Shown: positions 10,465-21,539 of the stretch, piece by piece
Layout: every line of letters starts with the position of its first letter
Position numbering within the stretch: the first letter of the stretch is position 1
NCBI RefSeq assembly: GCF_008728515.1
Contig: NC_044976.1
Span: 37,781,376 to 37,845,375 of the forward strand
Reading direction: 5' to 3'
Source: Papio anubis
Lineage: Eukaryota; Chordata; Mammalia; Primates; Cercopithecidae
DNA: 64,000 nucleotides
Made by a program: the position numbers and the translations under genes
Notes under the pieces: model-generated
Told to the model about the DNA's origin: nothing
Seen by the model: the letters and a program-made list of their open reading frames with translations, nothing else
Databases searched by the model: none

Positions 10465-11303
10465 CTCCCCGCCCCCCACCACCCCGAGCCCCGCCAGGAG
10501 GACTTCTTATCGGGCCCGCCGCAGGACAAAAGGGGCGCCCTCAGAGCCCGGGCCCGCGCCGCGGCTCACAGGTGGCACTGGGGCGGCGAGGACGAGCTGG
10601 AGTCGGCGGGCTCGGAGATGGGACGGAAACGGGAGGCGGGGGCCGGCTCCCACAGCCGCGGCACCGCAGACAAAAGGCTCTCCGCACAATACGGCCCTCC
10701 CCACGACTTTGCACTTCTCCGCGGTCCTGGTGCGAAGCTCCAAATTTCAAAAAATCAAAGTAGGAAAAAAATTAAACGGGGAATCCCCTTCCGAACGGTA
10801 AAAATCCTTTAAGAGGCGACCGGACGCTACCCACGGCGGCCCCGGGGACACGCGTTTCTCTATAAATATAGGCCTCGGGCTCCGGCGGTTTAAGATTACA
10901 ACCGCCGGGGCAGAGGGAAACCAAATCTTTGTGGGCGCCGACTCGGCGAGCCCCGGGCGGGCGGCGAAGGGCAGCGCGGACACGTGGTGCGCCGGGGCCG
11001 GCGCGGGGCTCGGGGCCCGAGCGTGGGGAGGGCGCGGCGGGCCGGGCGAGCGGCTCACCCCCGGACCGATGGACGGAGACCGACGGACGCCAAGCGCGGC
11101 GGCGGCGGGCGCGGGGCAGGCCGGAAGCGTGCGAAAGTGACTTCCCCGCGGGTTCTCCGAGGAGGATTCGCTTTTTCTTTTCCTTTTTTTTTTTTTCAGG
11201 ATTTTGAAGCGTTTTCGGATTTTTTTTATCTTTTTCTCTTTTTTTCCTCAGGCTGCGGAGCCCGAAAGCGGCGCAGGCGGCAGCGACCCGGGGCGGAGAG
11301 AGG
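10465..11303 (-). other. PABPC4: PABPC4 5' untranslated leader (predicted, unspliced, AUG-free)
   Basis: This GC-rich sequence lies between the predicted cap site and the start codon. Reading the minus strand, I find no ATG at all in about 840 nt, so scanning would meet the PABPC4 start first. It holds an A-rich tract close to the cap (see separate entry). I infer that it is a single exon, because exon 1 reads continuously upstream from the ATG and I did not search it exhaustively for introns. Long open frames across it start at GTG or TTG and look like GC-rich noise. Confidence 0.75.
11171..11249 (-). promoter_or_regulatory. A-rich tract in the PABPC4 5' leader (candidate PABP autoregulatory element)
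   Basis: On the transcribed (minus) strand this is a run of A blocks, the longest 13 nt, separated by short TCC, GAG, GAT and GCTTC spacers. It begins about 54 nt from the predicted cap. In PABPC1 mRNA, an A-rich element in the leader binds PABP itself and represses translation. The position and composition here suggest the same logic. Function is inferred from this similarity only. Confidence 0.55.
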
Positions 11304-11332
11304 CGGCCGAGGGAGCCACCGCTCCATTTATA
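11295..11332 (-). promoter_or_regulatory. PABPC4 core promoter: TATA box and TOP-like initiation site
   Basis: On the minus strand TATAAATG spans 11332-11325. About 29-30 nt downstream, a C starts the pyrimidine run CCTCTCTCC (11303-11295), which is the form of a 5' terminal oligopyrimidine (TOP) cap site. TOP mRNAs encode translation machinery and are controlled through mTORC1 and LARP1, and PABPC1 is an established member. The exact start site is predicted, not observed. Confidence 0.6.
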
Positions 11333-11633
11333 CCCGCCCGCCCCGGGCGCTGCTGGTCGAAGGGCGCCTCGCGACCTGGGCGCAGTCGTGCCCGCCCACT
11401 CGGCCCGGGGGCCCGAGGCGGGGCGGCCACGCGAGAGCGACCCGGCGCGGCCGCGCGGCGCCACAGCGACCCCTGGCGCGCGGAGGACCGCCCAAGCTCG
11501 CGGTTGCAGGAGACCCCCAGGGCCCCTTTCTATAACCAATGAATCTTAAGACTCTCCCACCCATCACCCGGGAATGGAACCTAGAAGCCATTTAACTCGC
11601 ACACACGCATGAGGTTTAAAATTAAATGGTATG

Positions 11634-11940
11634 GGGCCGGGCGCAGTGGCTCACGCTTGTAACCCCAGCACTTTGTGAGGCCGAGGTGGGTGGATCATGA
11701 GGTCAGGAGATCGAGACCATCCTGGCTAACAAGGTGAAACCCAGTCTCTACTACAAATGCAAAAAATGAGCCGGGCGTGGTGGCACGCGCCTGTAATCCC
11801 AGCTACTCAGGAGGCTGAGGGAGGAGAATCGCTTGAACCCGGGAGGCGGAGCTTGCAGTGAGCCAAGATTGAGCCACGGCACTCCAGCCTGGGCAACAAA
11901 GCGAGGCTCCATCTAAAAAAAAAAAAAAAAAAAAAAAAAT
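11634..11940 (+). repeat. Alu just upstream of the PABPC4 promoter
   Basis: It is full length, starting GGGGCCGGGCGCAGTGGCTCA and ending in a run of over 20 A. Confidence 0.92.
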
Positions 11941-12319
11941 TAGATAGTAAGCCTAATTGTGAAATGAAGGTGACATAAAATAAGTTAAAGTAATAGGTGG
12001 TCCAATAGGTAAATGTTTGTGAAATTTTCAGAATACTGTTGGCCTAGAGGTAGAATCGTCAAGAGCTGGAAATGCAAGCAGTATCCATGGGTGATGGGAT
12101 TTTCTGAAAAGATGAGCACATTTTGGTAAAGCTTCAATGAAACCAAACACAAGCATCCCTTCTATTGACATGCTGGTGGCATTCCCGGACATTTAGTTTG
12201 TATTTAAGGGCACAGAAATACTTTCTACTCCTATGTTTAAAGTTTCTTATACGCTTGGATAATTATAAAAAGACTTTTCATCTGCATGAGGGTCTGGCAG
12301 GTCATTTGAAAGTCATATC
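11941..12319. other. Intergenic unique sequence
   Basis: I see no gene, RNA or clear repeat in this AT-rich stretch. Confidence 0.4.
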
Positions 12320-13795
12320 ACTTGCCAGGCTCAAGCCTGTAATCCTAGCACTTTGGGAGGCCGAGGCAGGTGGATCACCTGAGGTCGGGAGTTCGAGACT
12401 AGCCTGACCAACATGAAGAAACCCCTGTAATCCTAGCTGCTCAGGAGGCTGAGGCAGGAGAATCGCTTGAACCCTGGAGGCAGAGGTTGCGGTGAACTGA
12501 GATAGTGCCATTGCACTCCAGCCTGGGCAACAAGAGTGAAACTCCGCCTCAAAAAAAAAAAAAAAAAGGTCATATCACTTTATGGGACTATGTTATATGG
12601 GACTGTCCACACACATTGCAAGATATATAGCATCCCTTCTTCCATAAGTGCCAGGAACCAACTTTGCCATCACTGTGACAACCAAAAACAGAAATTGCCA
12701 AAAGACAAACAGACATCCCCCTTCAAAAGCACTAATTTAAGTAAATGACTGAAGAAATATGTGTATTTATATATTAATTCATTCAAATAAATGGTTAATC
12801 TGAGTCTGCTGTATGTTAATGTCAATACAGGGGCTGGAGATACCATGGTGGACCAGAAGTCACTCCCTCTCTCATGGAGTTTATATTCTACTAAGTATAT
12901 TAAATCAAGAAACATTGGCTGGCACGGTGGCTCACGCCTGTTATCCCAGCACTTTGGGAGGCTGCGGTGGGAGGATCACCTGAGGTCAGGAGTTCGAGAC
13001 CAGCCTGGCCAACATGGTGAAACCCCATCTCTATTAAAAATACAAAATCAGCCGGGCATGGTGGCATGCGCCTGTAGTCCCAGCTACTTGGACGGCTGAG
13101 GCAAGAGAATCGCTGGAACACAGGAGGCAGCAGTTGCAGTGAGCTGAGATCATACCACTGCATTCCAGCCTAGGCGACACAGCAAGACTCCGTCTCAAAA
13201 CAAAAAGGAACATTTATGGGAGTGCTCCTTCTATAGATTCCCTCCTCAGGAAAGTCTTCCTAGACCCCCTGTGGTCTCAAGTAGCCGTCAACATTGTTAA
13301 TCACTATCACACCAACTTGTCTTCTTGTCTTCAAGCCTGTTATTCCTACCCAAAATTATGTTGTTCCTATATCTGTTTACCTGTTTAGTATCTATCTTTT
13401 CCACACTGGTATATAACCTTCACAAGAACAGGAATCTAGAATAGTGCTTAACATAGCAGGTACTAAATGTTCAGTAACTGGCCAGGCCCAGTGGCTCATG
13501 CCTATAATCCCAGTGTTTTGGGAGGCTGAGGCAGGAGGATTGCTTGAGCCCAGACGTTTGAAACCAGCCTGGGCAACAGAGTGAGACCCCATCTCTACAA
13601 AAAACTTTTCTTTTAATTAGCTGGGTGTGGGGACACACGTTTGTGGTCTCAGCGACTTGGGAGTCTGAGGCAGGAGGATCACTTGAGGCCAGGAGTTCAA
13701 GGCTGTAGTGAGCTATGATCATATCACTGCACTTCAGCCTGAGCAACAGAGTGAAACTCTGTTGCTAAAAATTAAATAAATAAATAAACAAATAT
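12320..13795 (+). repeat. Three plus-strand Alus with unique spacers
   Basis: The copies lie at about 12,320-12,567 (with an internal deletion joining ACATGAAGAAACCC to the right monomer), 12,917-13,210 and 13,480-13,795 (old, AluJ-like, with an AATA tail). The sequence between 13,211 and 13,479 is unclassified. Confidence 0.88.
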
Positions 13796-13824
13796 TCAAT
13801 ATATATTTGTGTGTATATGTATTT

Positions 13825-14720
13825 TCTTGTTTTTTGGGGATGAAATCTTCCTCTCTCACCCAGGCTGGAGTGCAGTGGCGCAATCTCAGCTCACTGCAAT
13901 CTCTGCCTCCCAGGTTCAAGCAATTCTCATGCCTAAGCCTCCCAAGTAGCCGGGATTACAGGCATGCGCACACCTGGCTATTTTTTTTTTTTTTTTAATG
14001 GAGTCTCACTCTATTGGCAGGCTGGAGTGCAGTGGTACGATCTCGGCTCACTGCAACCTCTTGTCTACCGGATTCAAGCAATTCTCCTGCCTCAGCCTCC
14101 CAAGTAGCTAGGACTACAGGTGCACGCCACCAGCCTGGCTAATTTTTGTATTTTTAGTAGAGACAGGGTTTCACCATGTTGGCCAGGATGGTCTCGATCT
14201 CTTTACCTCGTGATCCGCCCGCCTCAGCCTCCCAAAATGCTGGGATTACAGGGGTGAGCCACCACGCCTGACCTTTTTTTTTTTTTTTTTTGAGACAGAG
14301 ACTTGCTCTGTCACCCAGGCTGGAATGCAGTGACATGATCTTGGCTCACTGCAACCTCCACTTCCCAGATTCAAGTGATTCTCCTGCCTCAGCCTCCCAA
14401 GTAGCTGGAATTACAGGTGCCCACCACCACGCCCGGCTACTTTTTGTATTTTTAGTAGAGACGGGATTTCAGTATGTTGCCCAGGCTGGTCAGGTAATGT
14501 ACTCCTCTCGGCCTCCTCAAGTGCTGGGATTACAGGCATGAGCCACGCACCCCCCTGTGTGTATTTCTTTTGAAGCAACAAAGTCTCACTGTGTTGCCCA
14601 GGCTAGAATGCAGTGGCATGATCATAGCTGACTGCAACCTCAAACTCCTGACCTCAAGCGATCCACTTTGGCCTCTTGAAGTGTTGGGGTTACAGGCATA
14701 AGCCACTGCACCTGGCCTAG
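13825..14720 (-). repeat. Run of four minus-strand Alus
   Basis: The copies lie at about 13,825-13,982 (partial), 13,980-14,273, 14,274-14,553 and 14,560-14,718 (old partial). Each starts with a T-rich tail on the plus strand. Confidence 0.88.
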
Positions 14721-14954
14721 ATATTTGTTAAATAAACAAATGAATACTAGACACAGATGACCAAAACCCACACAAGCTCTGACATCATGAAGCTTACTGT
14801 CTAGCAGGGGAGTTTATTACCTATATTACCTTGGGCAAGCTAGTTCACATCTCTGACCCTCAAATTTCTCATCTGAACTATACTAATAAACCTTATTAAC
14901 ACTTAAAAGGGTTATTGTGAGAATAAATTAATACATATAAATACATAGAAATTG

Positions 14955-15995
14955 TTTAGTTTTTTTTGTTTTTTTTTTTTTTGAGATGGAGTCTCGCTCT
15001 GTCACCCAGGCTGGAATGCAGTGGCGCAATCTCGGCTCACGGCAACCTCCACCTCCCAGGTTCAAGTGATTCTCCTGCCTCAGCCTCCCTAGTAGCTGGG
15101 ACTACAGGCACACACCACCACACTGGGCTAATTTTTTGTATTTTAGTAGAGACGGGTTTTCACCGTGTTGCCCAGGCTGGTTGCGAACTCCTGAGCTCAG
15201 GCAATCTGCCCCCCTCAGCCTCCCAAAGTATTGGGATTACAGGCATGAGCCACCATTTGCCCGGCCTTAGATGAATGTTAATAGCTATTACTATCAAGTT
15301 GTATTTGTACTAAGAAAGGAGGGGGAGGCCAGGCGCGGTGGTTCATGCCTGTAATCCCAGCACTTTGGGAGGCCGAGGCAGGCAGATCACCTAAGGTCGG
15401 CAGTTCGACACCAGACTCACTGACATGGAGAAACCCCATCTCTACTAAAAAAACAAAATTAGCCAGGTGTGGTGGCGCATGCCTGTAATCCCAGCTACTC
15501 CAGAGGCTGAGGCTGGAGGATCACTTGAACCCGGGAGGTCCGTTGCAGTGAGCCAAGATCGCGCCATTGCACTCCAGCCTGGGCAACAAAAGTGAAACTC
15601 CATCTCAAAAAAAAAAAAAAAGTAAAAGAAAAAGAAAGGAGGGGGAGTCCTTAAATGAAGGCAGGGAGAACAGCATCTTTAAAGGCCCTAAGTGCCGGGC
15701 ATGGTGGCTCGCGCCTGTAATTGTAATCCCAGCACTTTGGGAGGCCAAGGCGGGCAGATCACCTGAGGTCAGGCGTTTGAGACCAGCCTGACCAACATGG
15801 TAAAACCCCATCTCTACTAAAAATACAAAATTAGCTAGGTGTGGTGGCAGGTGCCTATAATCCCAGCTACTTGGGAGGCTGAGGCAGGAGAATCGCGTGA
15901 ACTGGGAGGCAGAGGTTGCAGGACAGGAAAGAAAGACAGACTCTAGCCTGGCGACAGAGATTGTCTTCAAAAAAAAAAAAAAAAAAAAAAAAAGC
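14955..15995. repeat. Three Alus, one minus and two plus
   Basis: A minus-strand copy at 14,955-15,265 is followed by plus-strand copies at 15,326-15,628 and 15,693-15,995. The second is flanked by a clear target duplication, AAGAAAGGAGGGGGAG. The third has a small GTAATT duplication in its left monomer. Confidence 0.9.
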
Positions 15996-16091
15996 CCTGA
16001 GGGAGACAAACTGTGGAGTTGTGGGAAATGAAAGAGATGGCCTTAAAACACTTAGGACTTTATCCTCAGATCAAAGGGTAAACCTGCAGGA

Positions 16092-17347
16092 TTTTTTTTT
16101 TTTTTTTGAGAGATCGAGTCTCGGCTTCTGTCTCCCAGGCTGGAGTGCAGTGGCGCGACCCTCGCTCACTGCAAGCCCGCCTCCCGGGTTCACGCCATTC
16201 TCCTGCCTCTTTGTGATTCCTGAGTAGCTGGGACTACAGGCTTCACCACCAAGCCCGGCTAATTTTTTTGTATTTTTAGTAGAAACGGGGTTTCACCATG
16301 TTAGCCAAGATGGTCTCAATCTCCTGACCTCATGATCCACCAGCCTCGGCCTCCCAAAGTGCTGGAATTACAGGCGTGAGCCATCATGCCCTGCCAAGCT
16401 GCAGGATTTTAAGAGCAAAGTGCCTTCACTCAAATTACTTTCTTTCTTTCTTTCTTTTTGTTTGTTTGTTTGTTTTGTTTTGTTTTGTTTTGAGACAGAG
16501 TCTCACTCTGTCACCCAGGCTGGAGTGCAGTGGGGCCATCTCGGCTCACTGCAAGCTCCACCTCCCAGGTTCTGGCCATTCTCCTGTCTCAGCCTCCTGA
16601 GTAGCTGGGACTACAGGTGCCCACCACAATGCCTGGCTAATTTTCTATAGTTTTTAGTAAAGACGGGGTTTCACTGTGTTAGCCAGGATGGTCTCCATCT
16701 CCTGACCTCGTGATCCACCCGCCTCAGCCTCCCAAAGTCCTGGGATTACAAGCGTGAGCCACTGTGCCCAGCCCAAATTACTTTTTTCTTTTTCAGACAG
16801 GGTCTCTCTCTGTTGCCCAGGCTGGAGTACAGTGACACAATCATGGCTCACTGCAACCTCGACCTCCCAGGCTGAAGCGATCCTCCTGCCTCAGCCTTCT
16901 GAGTAGCTGAGACCACAGGTACACACCACCACACCCTGCTAATTTATTTTTGGTAGAGATGTGGTCGATCTGGTCTCGAACTCCTGGGCTCAATCGATCC
17001 TCCCCTCCATGGCCTCCCAAAGTGTTGGGATTATAGGCGTGAGCCACCACACCTGGCCCCCTCAAGTTACATTTTTTAAAAACCTAGGCTGGGCATGGTG
17101 GCTCATACCTGTAATCCTAGCACTTTGGGAGGCCGAGGCGGAGATTGAGACCCTGTTGGCCAACATGGTGAAACCCCGTCTGTACTAAAAATACAAAATA
17201 GCTGGGCATGGTAGCATGTGCCTGTAGTCCCAGCTACTCAGGAGGCTGAGGCAGGAGAATCACTTGAACCCATGAGGAGGAAGTTGCAGTGAGCTGACAC
17301 CGTACCACTGCACTCCAGCCTGGCAATAAAGTGAGACTCTGTCTCAC

Positions 17348-17375
<28 letters not shown>
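16092..17375. repeat. Four Alus, three minus and one plus
   Basis: Minus-strand copies lie at 16,092-16,394, 16,482-16,775 (its tail is a CTTT/GTTT microsatellite from 16,438) and 16,782-17,060. A plus-strand copy lies at 17,085-17,375 with a long A tail. The opposed neighbours could form an inverted-repeat RNA hairpin if transcribed. Confidence 0.9.
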
Positions 17376-17379
<4 letters not shown>

Positions 17380-17966
17380 TCTGACTGCAAATGAAAAAGG
17401 ATTACAGGATAGGTACAAGGAGACCTACGAGGTGATGGCTGCTAAGGTGGTAGGAAGTGTGTCAATTAGGGACATATTTAGACAGTATGATTTCTGATTA
17501 ATTGGATGTAGGAGGTGAGAGAGTGAGGAGTCAAGGACAGCTCCCAAGTTTCTGGGAAATCAAAACCATTTAGATTCCTTGCATCTAAACACAAGGTTAT
17601 CACTTAATTAGTCTTAGAGGGGAAAGATATGCAAAGCCACCAGAGGAGCAACCCAGACGCCAGGTCTGCAAAATCTAAACAGGCCTTCATGGGACAAAAA
17701 GTAGGGTAGGAAGAGGCTGGACAAGTAACCAGGCCAGTGATCTGAAAGGAGGCTTGTGCACATCAGTACAAATCTGCCCTTGCTGCGGTGGGAAGGGACA
17801 TGACTTTTTTCTCCCCCACTGGGGCTGAACCTATTCTCTGTGGGTCTACACTTGAGAGATGGTATTGACATGTCGAGAGAAAGAATATGTTCAGGGTTGG
17901 GAAGAGGAAGAAGGAAGAACTTCAAGGTGGGGAGATGGATATAGAGGCTGCTCTCTCAAGCTGAGG
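17376..17966. other. Intergenic sequence with an ancient interspersed repeat
   Basis: About 17,440-17,570 (GGATGTAGGAGGTGAGAGAG, then GTCAAGGACAGCTCCCAAG) matches the same old mammalian repeat seen at 50,190-50,470. I could not assign its family name. The remainder is unclassified. Confidence 0.45.
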
Positions 17967-18095
17967 ATTTTTTTTTTTTTTTTTGAGATGGAGTTTTGCT
18001 CTTGTTGCCCAGGCTGGAGTACAATGGCGCGAACTCGGCTCACCATAGCCCCCGCCTCCCAGGTTCAAGCGATTCTCCTGCCTCAGCCTCCTGAA
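17967..18095 (-). repeat. Truncated Alu
   Basis: A T-rich start, then about 105 bp of Alu sequence that stops at CAGCCTCCTGAAAGCTG. Confidence 0.85.
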
Positions 18096-18572
18096 AGCTG
18101 AAGATTTTACATGTAGCAGAAATGTAAGAGCTTTGCCTTCCGGCATCATTTGTTTGTTCACTCAGCAAACTTATGTGGCATTCCTAAGAGCCAGGTTCTC
18201 TCTGTTCTGGGTGTTGGGGACAGAACTATGAGCTAAACGTTCACTGAACAACCTCTTCTTGGACAGAGAGAGAGACAAGCAGTGTGTGTTGAAAAAAGCT
18301 TTGAACCTGAAGGTAAGAGCAAGGAAACCCCAGCCCCATCCACCCAGCAAGAGGCCAATTCTACCCGCAAAAGCTCGATTTCCTATAAGCAACAATGGCT
18401 CTGCCGCTCAGGGAGGAAGACTCTCCTTGTCCAGAGACAGGGTCTCTGAGATCCTAGAGGTCTGGCCCAAGCACCAAGACAGGCTGCACAACTTTAGACA
18501 GTGGTCGTCACATCTCCAAGCCTCCCCACCTGTGTGATGGGCTCAGTAAGTCCTTTTAAGAATAGAGACCAG

Positions 18573-19490
18573 GTGGCCGGGCACGGTAGCTCATGACTGT
18601 AATCCCAGCACTTTGGGAGGCCAAGGCAGGTGGATCATGACATCAGGAGATCAAGACCATCCTGGCTAGCACGGTGAAACCCTGTCTCTACTAAAAATAC
18701 AAAAAAATTAGCCGGGCGTGGTGGCGGGTGCCTGTAGTCCTAGCTACTCGGAAGGCTGAGGCAGGAGAATGGCGTGAACCCAGGAGTCGGAGCTTGTAGT
18801 GAGACGAGATGGCGCCACTGCACTCCAGCCTGGGTGACAGAGCAAGACTCCGTCCAAAAAAAAAAAAAGAATACAGACCAGACAGCCGGGCGCAGTGGCT
18901 CACGCTTGTAATCCCAGCACTTTGGGAGGCCAAGGCAGGTGAATCATGAGGTCAGGAGATCGAGACTATCCTGGCTAACACAGTGAAACCCCGTCTCCAC
19001 TGAAAATGCAAAAAGTTAGCCAGGCATGGTGGCAGGCGCCTGTAGTCCCAGCTACTCAGGAGTCTGAGGCAGGAGCATGGGGTGAAACCGGAAGGCCAAG
19101 CTTGCCGCGAGCTGAGATTGCAACACTGCACTCTAGCCTGTGGGACAGAGGGAGACTCTGTCTCAAAAAAAAAAAAAAAAAAGAATGGAGAGCAGGCTGG
19201 GCGCAGTGGCTCACACCTGTAATTCCAGCACTTTGGAAGGCCGAGGCAGGTGGATCACAAGGTCAGGAGATCGAGACCATCCTGGCTAACACGGTGAAAC
19301 CCTGTCTCTACTAAAAGTACAAAGAATTAGCCGGGCGTGGTGGCGGGCGCCTATAGTCCCAGCTAATCGGGAGTCTGAGGCAGGAGAATAGCGTGAACCT
19401 GGGAAGTGGAGCTTGCAGTGAGACGAGATCGCATCACTGCACTCCAGCTTGGGCGACAGAGCAAGACTCCATTTCAAAAAAAAAAAAAGA
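18573..19490 (+). repeat. Three head-to-tail Alus separated by near-identical spacers
   Basis: The copies are 18,573-18,870, 18,890-19,182 and 19,195-19,490. The sequence before each is a variant of AAGAATAGAGACCAGG. This suggests repeated insertion at one target with shared target duplications, or local duplication. Confidence 0.9.
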
Positions 19491-19494
19491 GGTG

Positions 19495-19778
19495 GTTAGG
19501 TCAAAAGGGCTCTGCCCTAATGAATGGATTAATGCTGTTATCAAAGGAGTGGGTTCCCAATAAAAGGAAGAGCTCAGCCCTTTCCCTCCCCACCACATAC
19601 TTCCTCGTCCCTCGTCTTTCCACCTTCTGCCATGGGATGACAGAAGGCCCTGGCCAGATGAAGGCCCTTCAGTCTTGGATTTCCCAGCCTCCAGAACTAT
19701 GAGAAATGAATCTCTGTTCTTCATCAACTACCCAATCTGTGATATTCTGTTATAGCAGCACAAAACGAATGAAGACAC
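19495..19778 (+). mobile_element. MaLR-type LTR (MLT/MST-like)
   Basis: The motifs AGGGCTCTGCCCTAATGAAT, CTTCTGCCATGGGATGACA and TTATAGCAGCACAAAACGAA match the consensus of MaLR LTRs. The subfamily is not assigned. Confidence 0.6.
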
Positions 19779-19869
19779 CACCATTTATTGAGCACCTGCT
19801 ATGTGTCAAGATCATTTTCAGACCTCAAACCGGGACTAAATGTGTGTGTGGCATGACCAAGAGCCTGGT

Positions 19870-20175
19870 ATTTTTTTTTTTTTTTTTTTTTTTGAGACAG
19901 AGTCTCGCTCTATTGCCCAGGCTGGAGTGCAGTGGTGCGATCTCAGCTCACTGCAAGCTCCGTCTCCCTGGTTCACACCATTCTCCTGCCTCAGCCTCCC
20001 GTGTAGCTGGGACTACAGGTGCCCGCCACCGTGCCCAGCTAATTTTTTGTATTTTTAGTAGAGACGGGGTTTCACGGTGTTAGCCAGGATGGTCTCGATC
20101 TCCTGACCTCGTGATCCGCCCGCCTCGGCCTCCCAAAGTGCTGGGATTACAGGCATGAGCCACCGCGCCCGGCCC
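19870..20175 (-). repeat. AluY-like element with target duplication
   Basis: It is full length and little diverged. The flanks GAGCCTGGTATTT and GAACCTGGTATTA form the target site duplication. Confidence 0.93.
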
Positions 20176-20512
20176 AGAACCTGGTATTAAAAGCTGAAAC
20201 AAATGTAGAAAATCCATCATCTGTGGAGATCAGGGGTATGAACGAGGAGATTCATAACTGCTGTTCTCCTGTTCAGGTCCCCAGGCTGTACACCGGCTAC
20301 AAAGATGAGTAAGACATTATTCCTTTCCTGGAATTGGTCACAGTGTAGTGACCAACTGACACCTGGATCAATTGTCACATCCCAAGGCATATGGAGATGG
20401 GCGCCGCAGACAGGGGCTCCAGGCGAAAGAGACAGATTACCTGTACCAAGGGTGGTGATCAGAGAAGGCTTCCTGGAGGTGACCATGGAGCTGGACCTTT
20501 AGAAAAAGATAG

Positions 20513-20657
20513 TTTTTGTTGTTGTTGTTGTTGTTGTTGTTGTAGAGGCGGGATCTCACTATGTAGTCCAGGCTGATCTCGAACTCCTCAAGAGATCCTC
20601 CCACCTCAGCCTCCTAAAGTGCTAGGATTACAGGTGTGAGCCACCATGCCTGGCCAG
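20513..20657 (-). repeat. (TTG)n microsatellite and Alu monomer fragment
   Basis: About nine GTT units at 20,518-20,543 form the tail of a partial old Alu that ends at CACCATGCCTGGCC. Confidence 0.85.
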
Positions 20658-20817
20658 GAAGATAGTGTTTTGGAGTGGAAGTGGGGAGAGCATTCTGCAA
20701 ATAGAAGCCCAGAGGCAGACAAGTCATTTATGAGCTTGGGTAAGTCATTTCCCAGTCCTTGGCCTTAGTTTCCTCATCAGTGGATTAGAAATGGTATAAG
20801 ATAATATATGTAAACCT

Positions 20818-21118
20818 TTTTTTTTTTTTTTTTTTTTGAGACGGAGTCTTGCTGTGCTCCCAGGCTGGAGTGCAGTGGCGTGATCTCGGCTCACTGCAAG
20901 CTCCGCCTCCCGGGTTCACGCCATTCTCCCGCCTCAGCCTCCCAAGTAGCTGAGACTACAGGCGCCCGCCACCACGCCCGGCTAGTTTCTTGTATTTTTA
21001 GTAGAGACGGGGTTTCACCATGTTAGCCAGGATAGTCTCGATCTCCTGACCTCGTGATCCACCCGCCTCGGCCTCCCAAAGTGCTGGGATTACAGGCTTG
21101 AGCCACCGCGCCTGGCCT
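20818..21118 (-). repeat. Young AluY, Old World monkey type
   Basis: It reads GGCTCAAGCC and AAACTAGCCGGG on its own strand and is flanked by the duplication ATATGTAAACCTTT. These variants are ones I associate with cercopithecoid AluY. Confidence 0.88.
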
Positions 21119-21539
21119 ATATGTAAACCTTTACATGGTGCTAGGCACACAGTAAGCATTTAATCGACAGTGGATAATTATACTATATTATTACAATGTG
21201 ACATGTTCAAGGTTGCTGTGAGCAGCTGAATAGGACTAGAACTCAGAAGTGTGTATGTGTGTGTGCATGTGTCTAGTGAGGAAGACAACTGAAAAGTAAA
21301 GTTGAGATCTTGCAGGGGTCCTTGAATGCCATTCTACAGTATGACCTTTCCCAGAAGTAATTGACCCAATACTATTATTTGGAAATAATGACATAAATAG
21401 CCACTACTACACAGTGCTTCCTACCTGCCAGGCACTGCTGTAAGCCCTGTAGAGTAACTGGCCAAGATAACAAAGCTGGCAAGAGTGGGTTGAGACTTAA
21501 ATATTTTCTTGCTCTAACTCTAATGCTGCCTACAATAAC

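Larger units (their letters stand above)
10200..11540. promoter_or_regulatory. CpG island covering PABPC4 exon 1 and promoter
   Basis: This block is dense in GC and CpG compared with its flanks and contains several GGGCGG-type GC boxes upstream of the TATA box (for example near 11,415-11,425). An inverted CCAAT box lies at 11,536-11,540. The island stops abruptly at an Alu-containing AT-richer stretch from about 11,560. A housekeeping-type promoter is expected for PABPC4. Confidence 0.75.

Noticed and set aside
10081..10812. A 243-codon plus-strand open frame
   Set aside because: It is the antisense of PABPC4 exon 1 and its leader inside a CpG island. No independent protein features are seen.
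11455..11490. CTCF-like motif in the PABPC4 promoter (CGACCCCTGGCGCG)
   Set aside because: By eye it matches only about 10 of 13 core positions, which is not enough in GC-rich sequence.
10772..11539. A 255-codon minus-strand open frame across the PABPC4 promoter, and shorter ones in the leader
   Set aside because: The 255-codon frame begins upstream of the predicted cap site. The shorter leader frames begin at GTG or TTG, and I found no ATG between the cap and the PABPC4 start.
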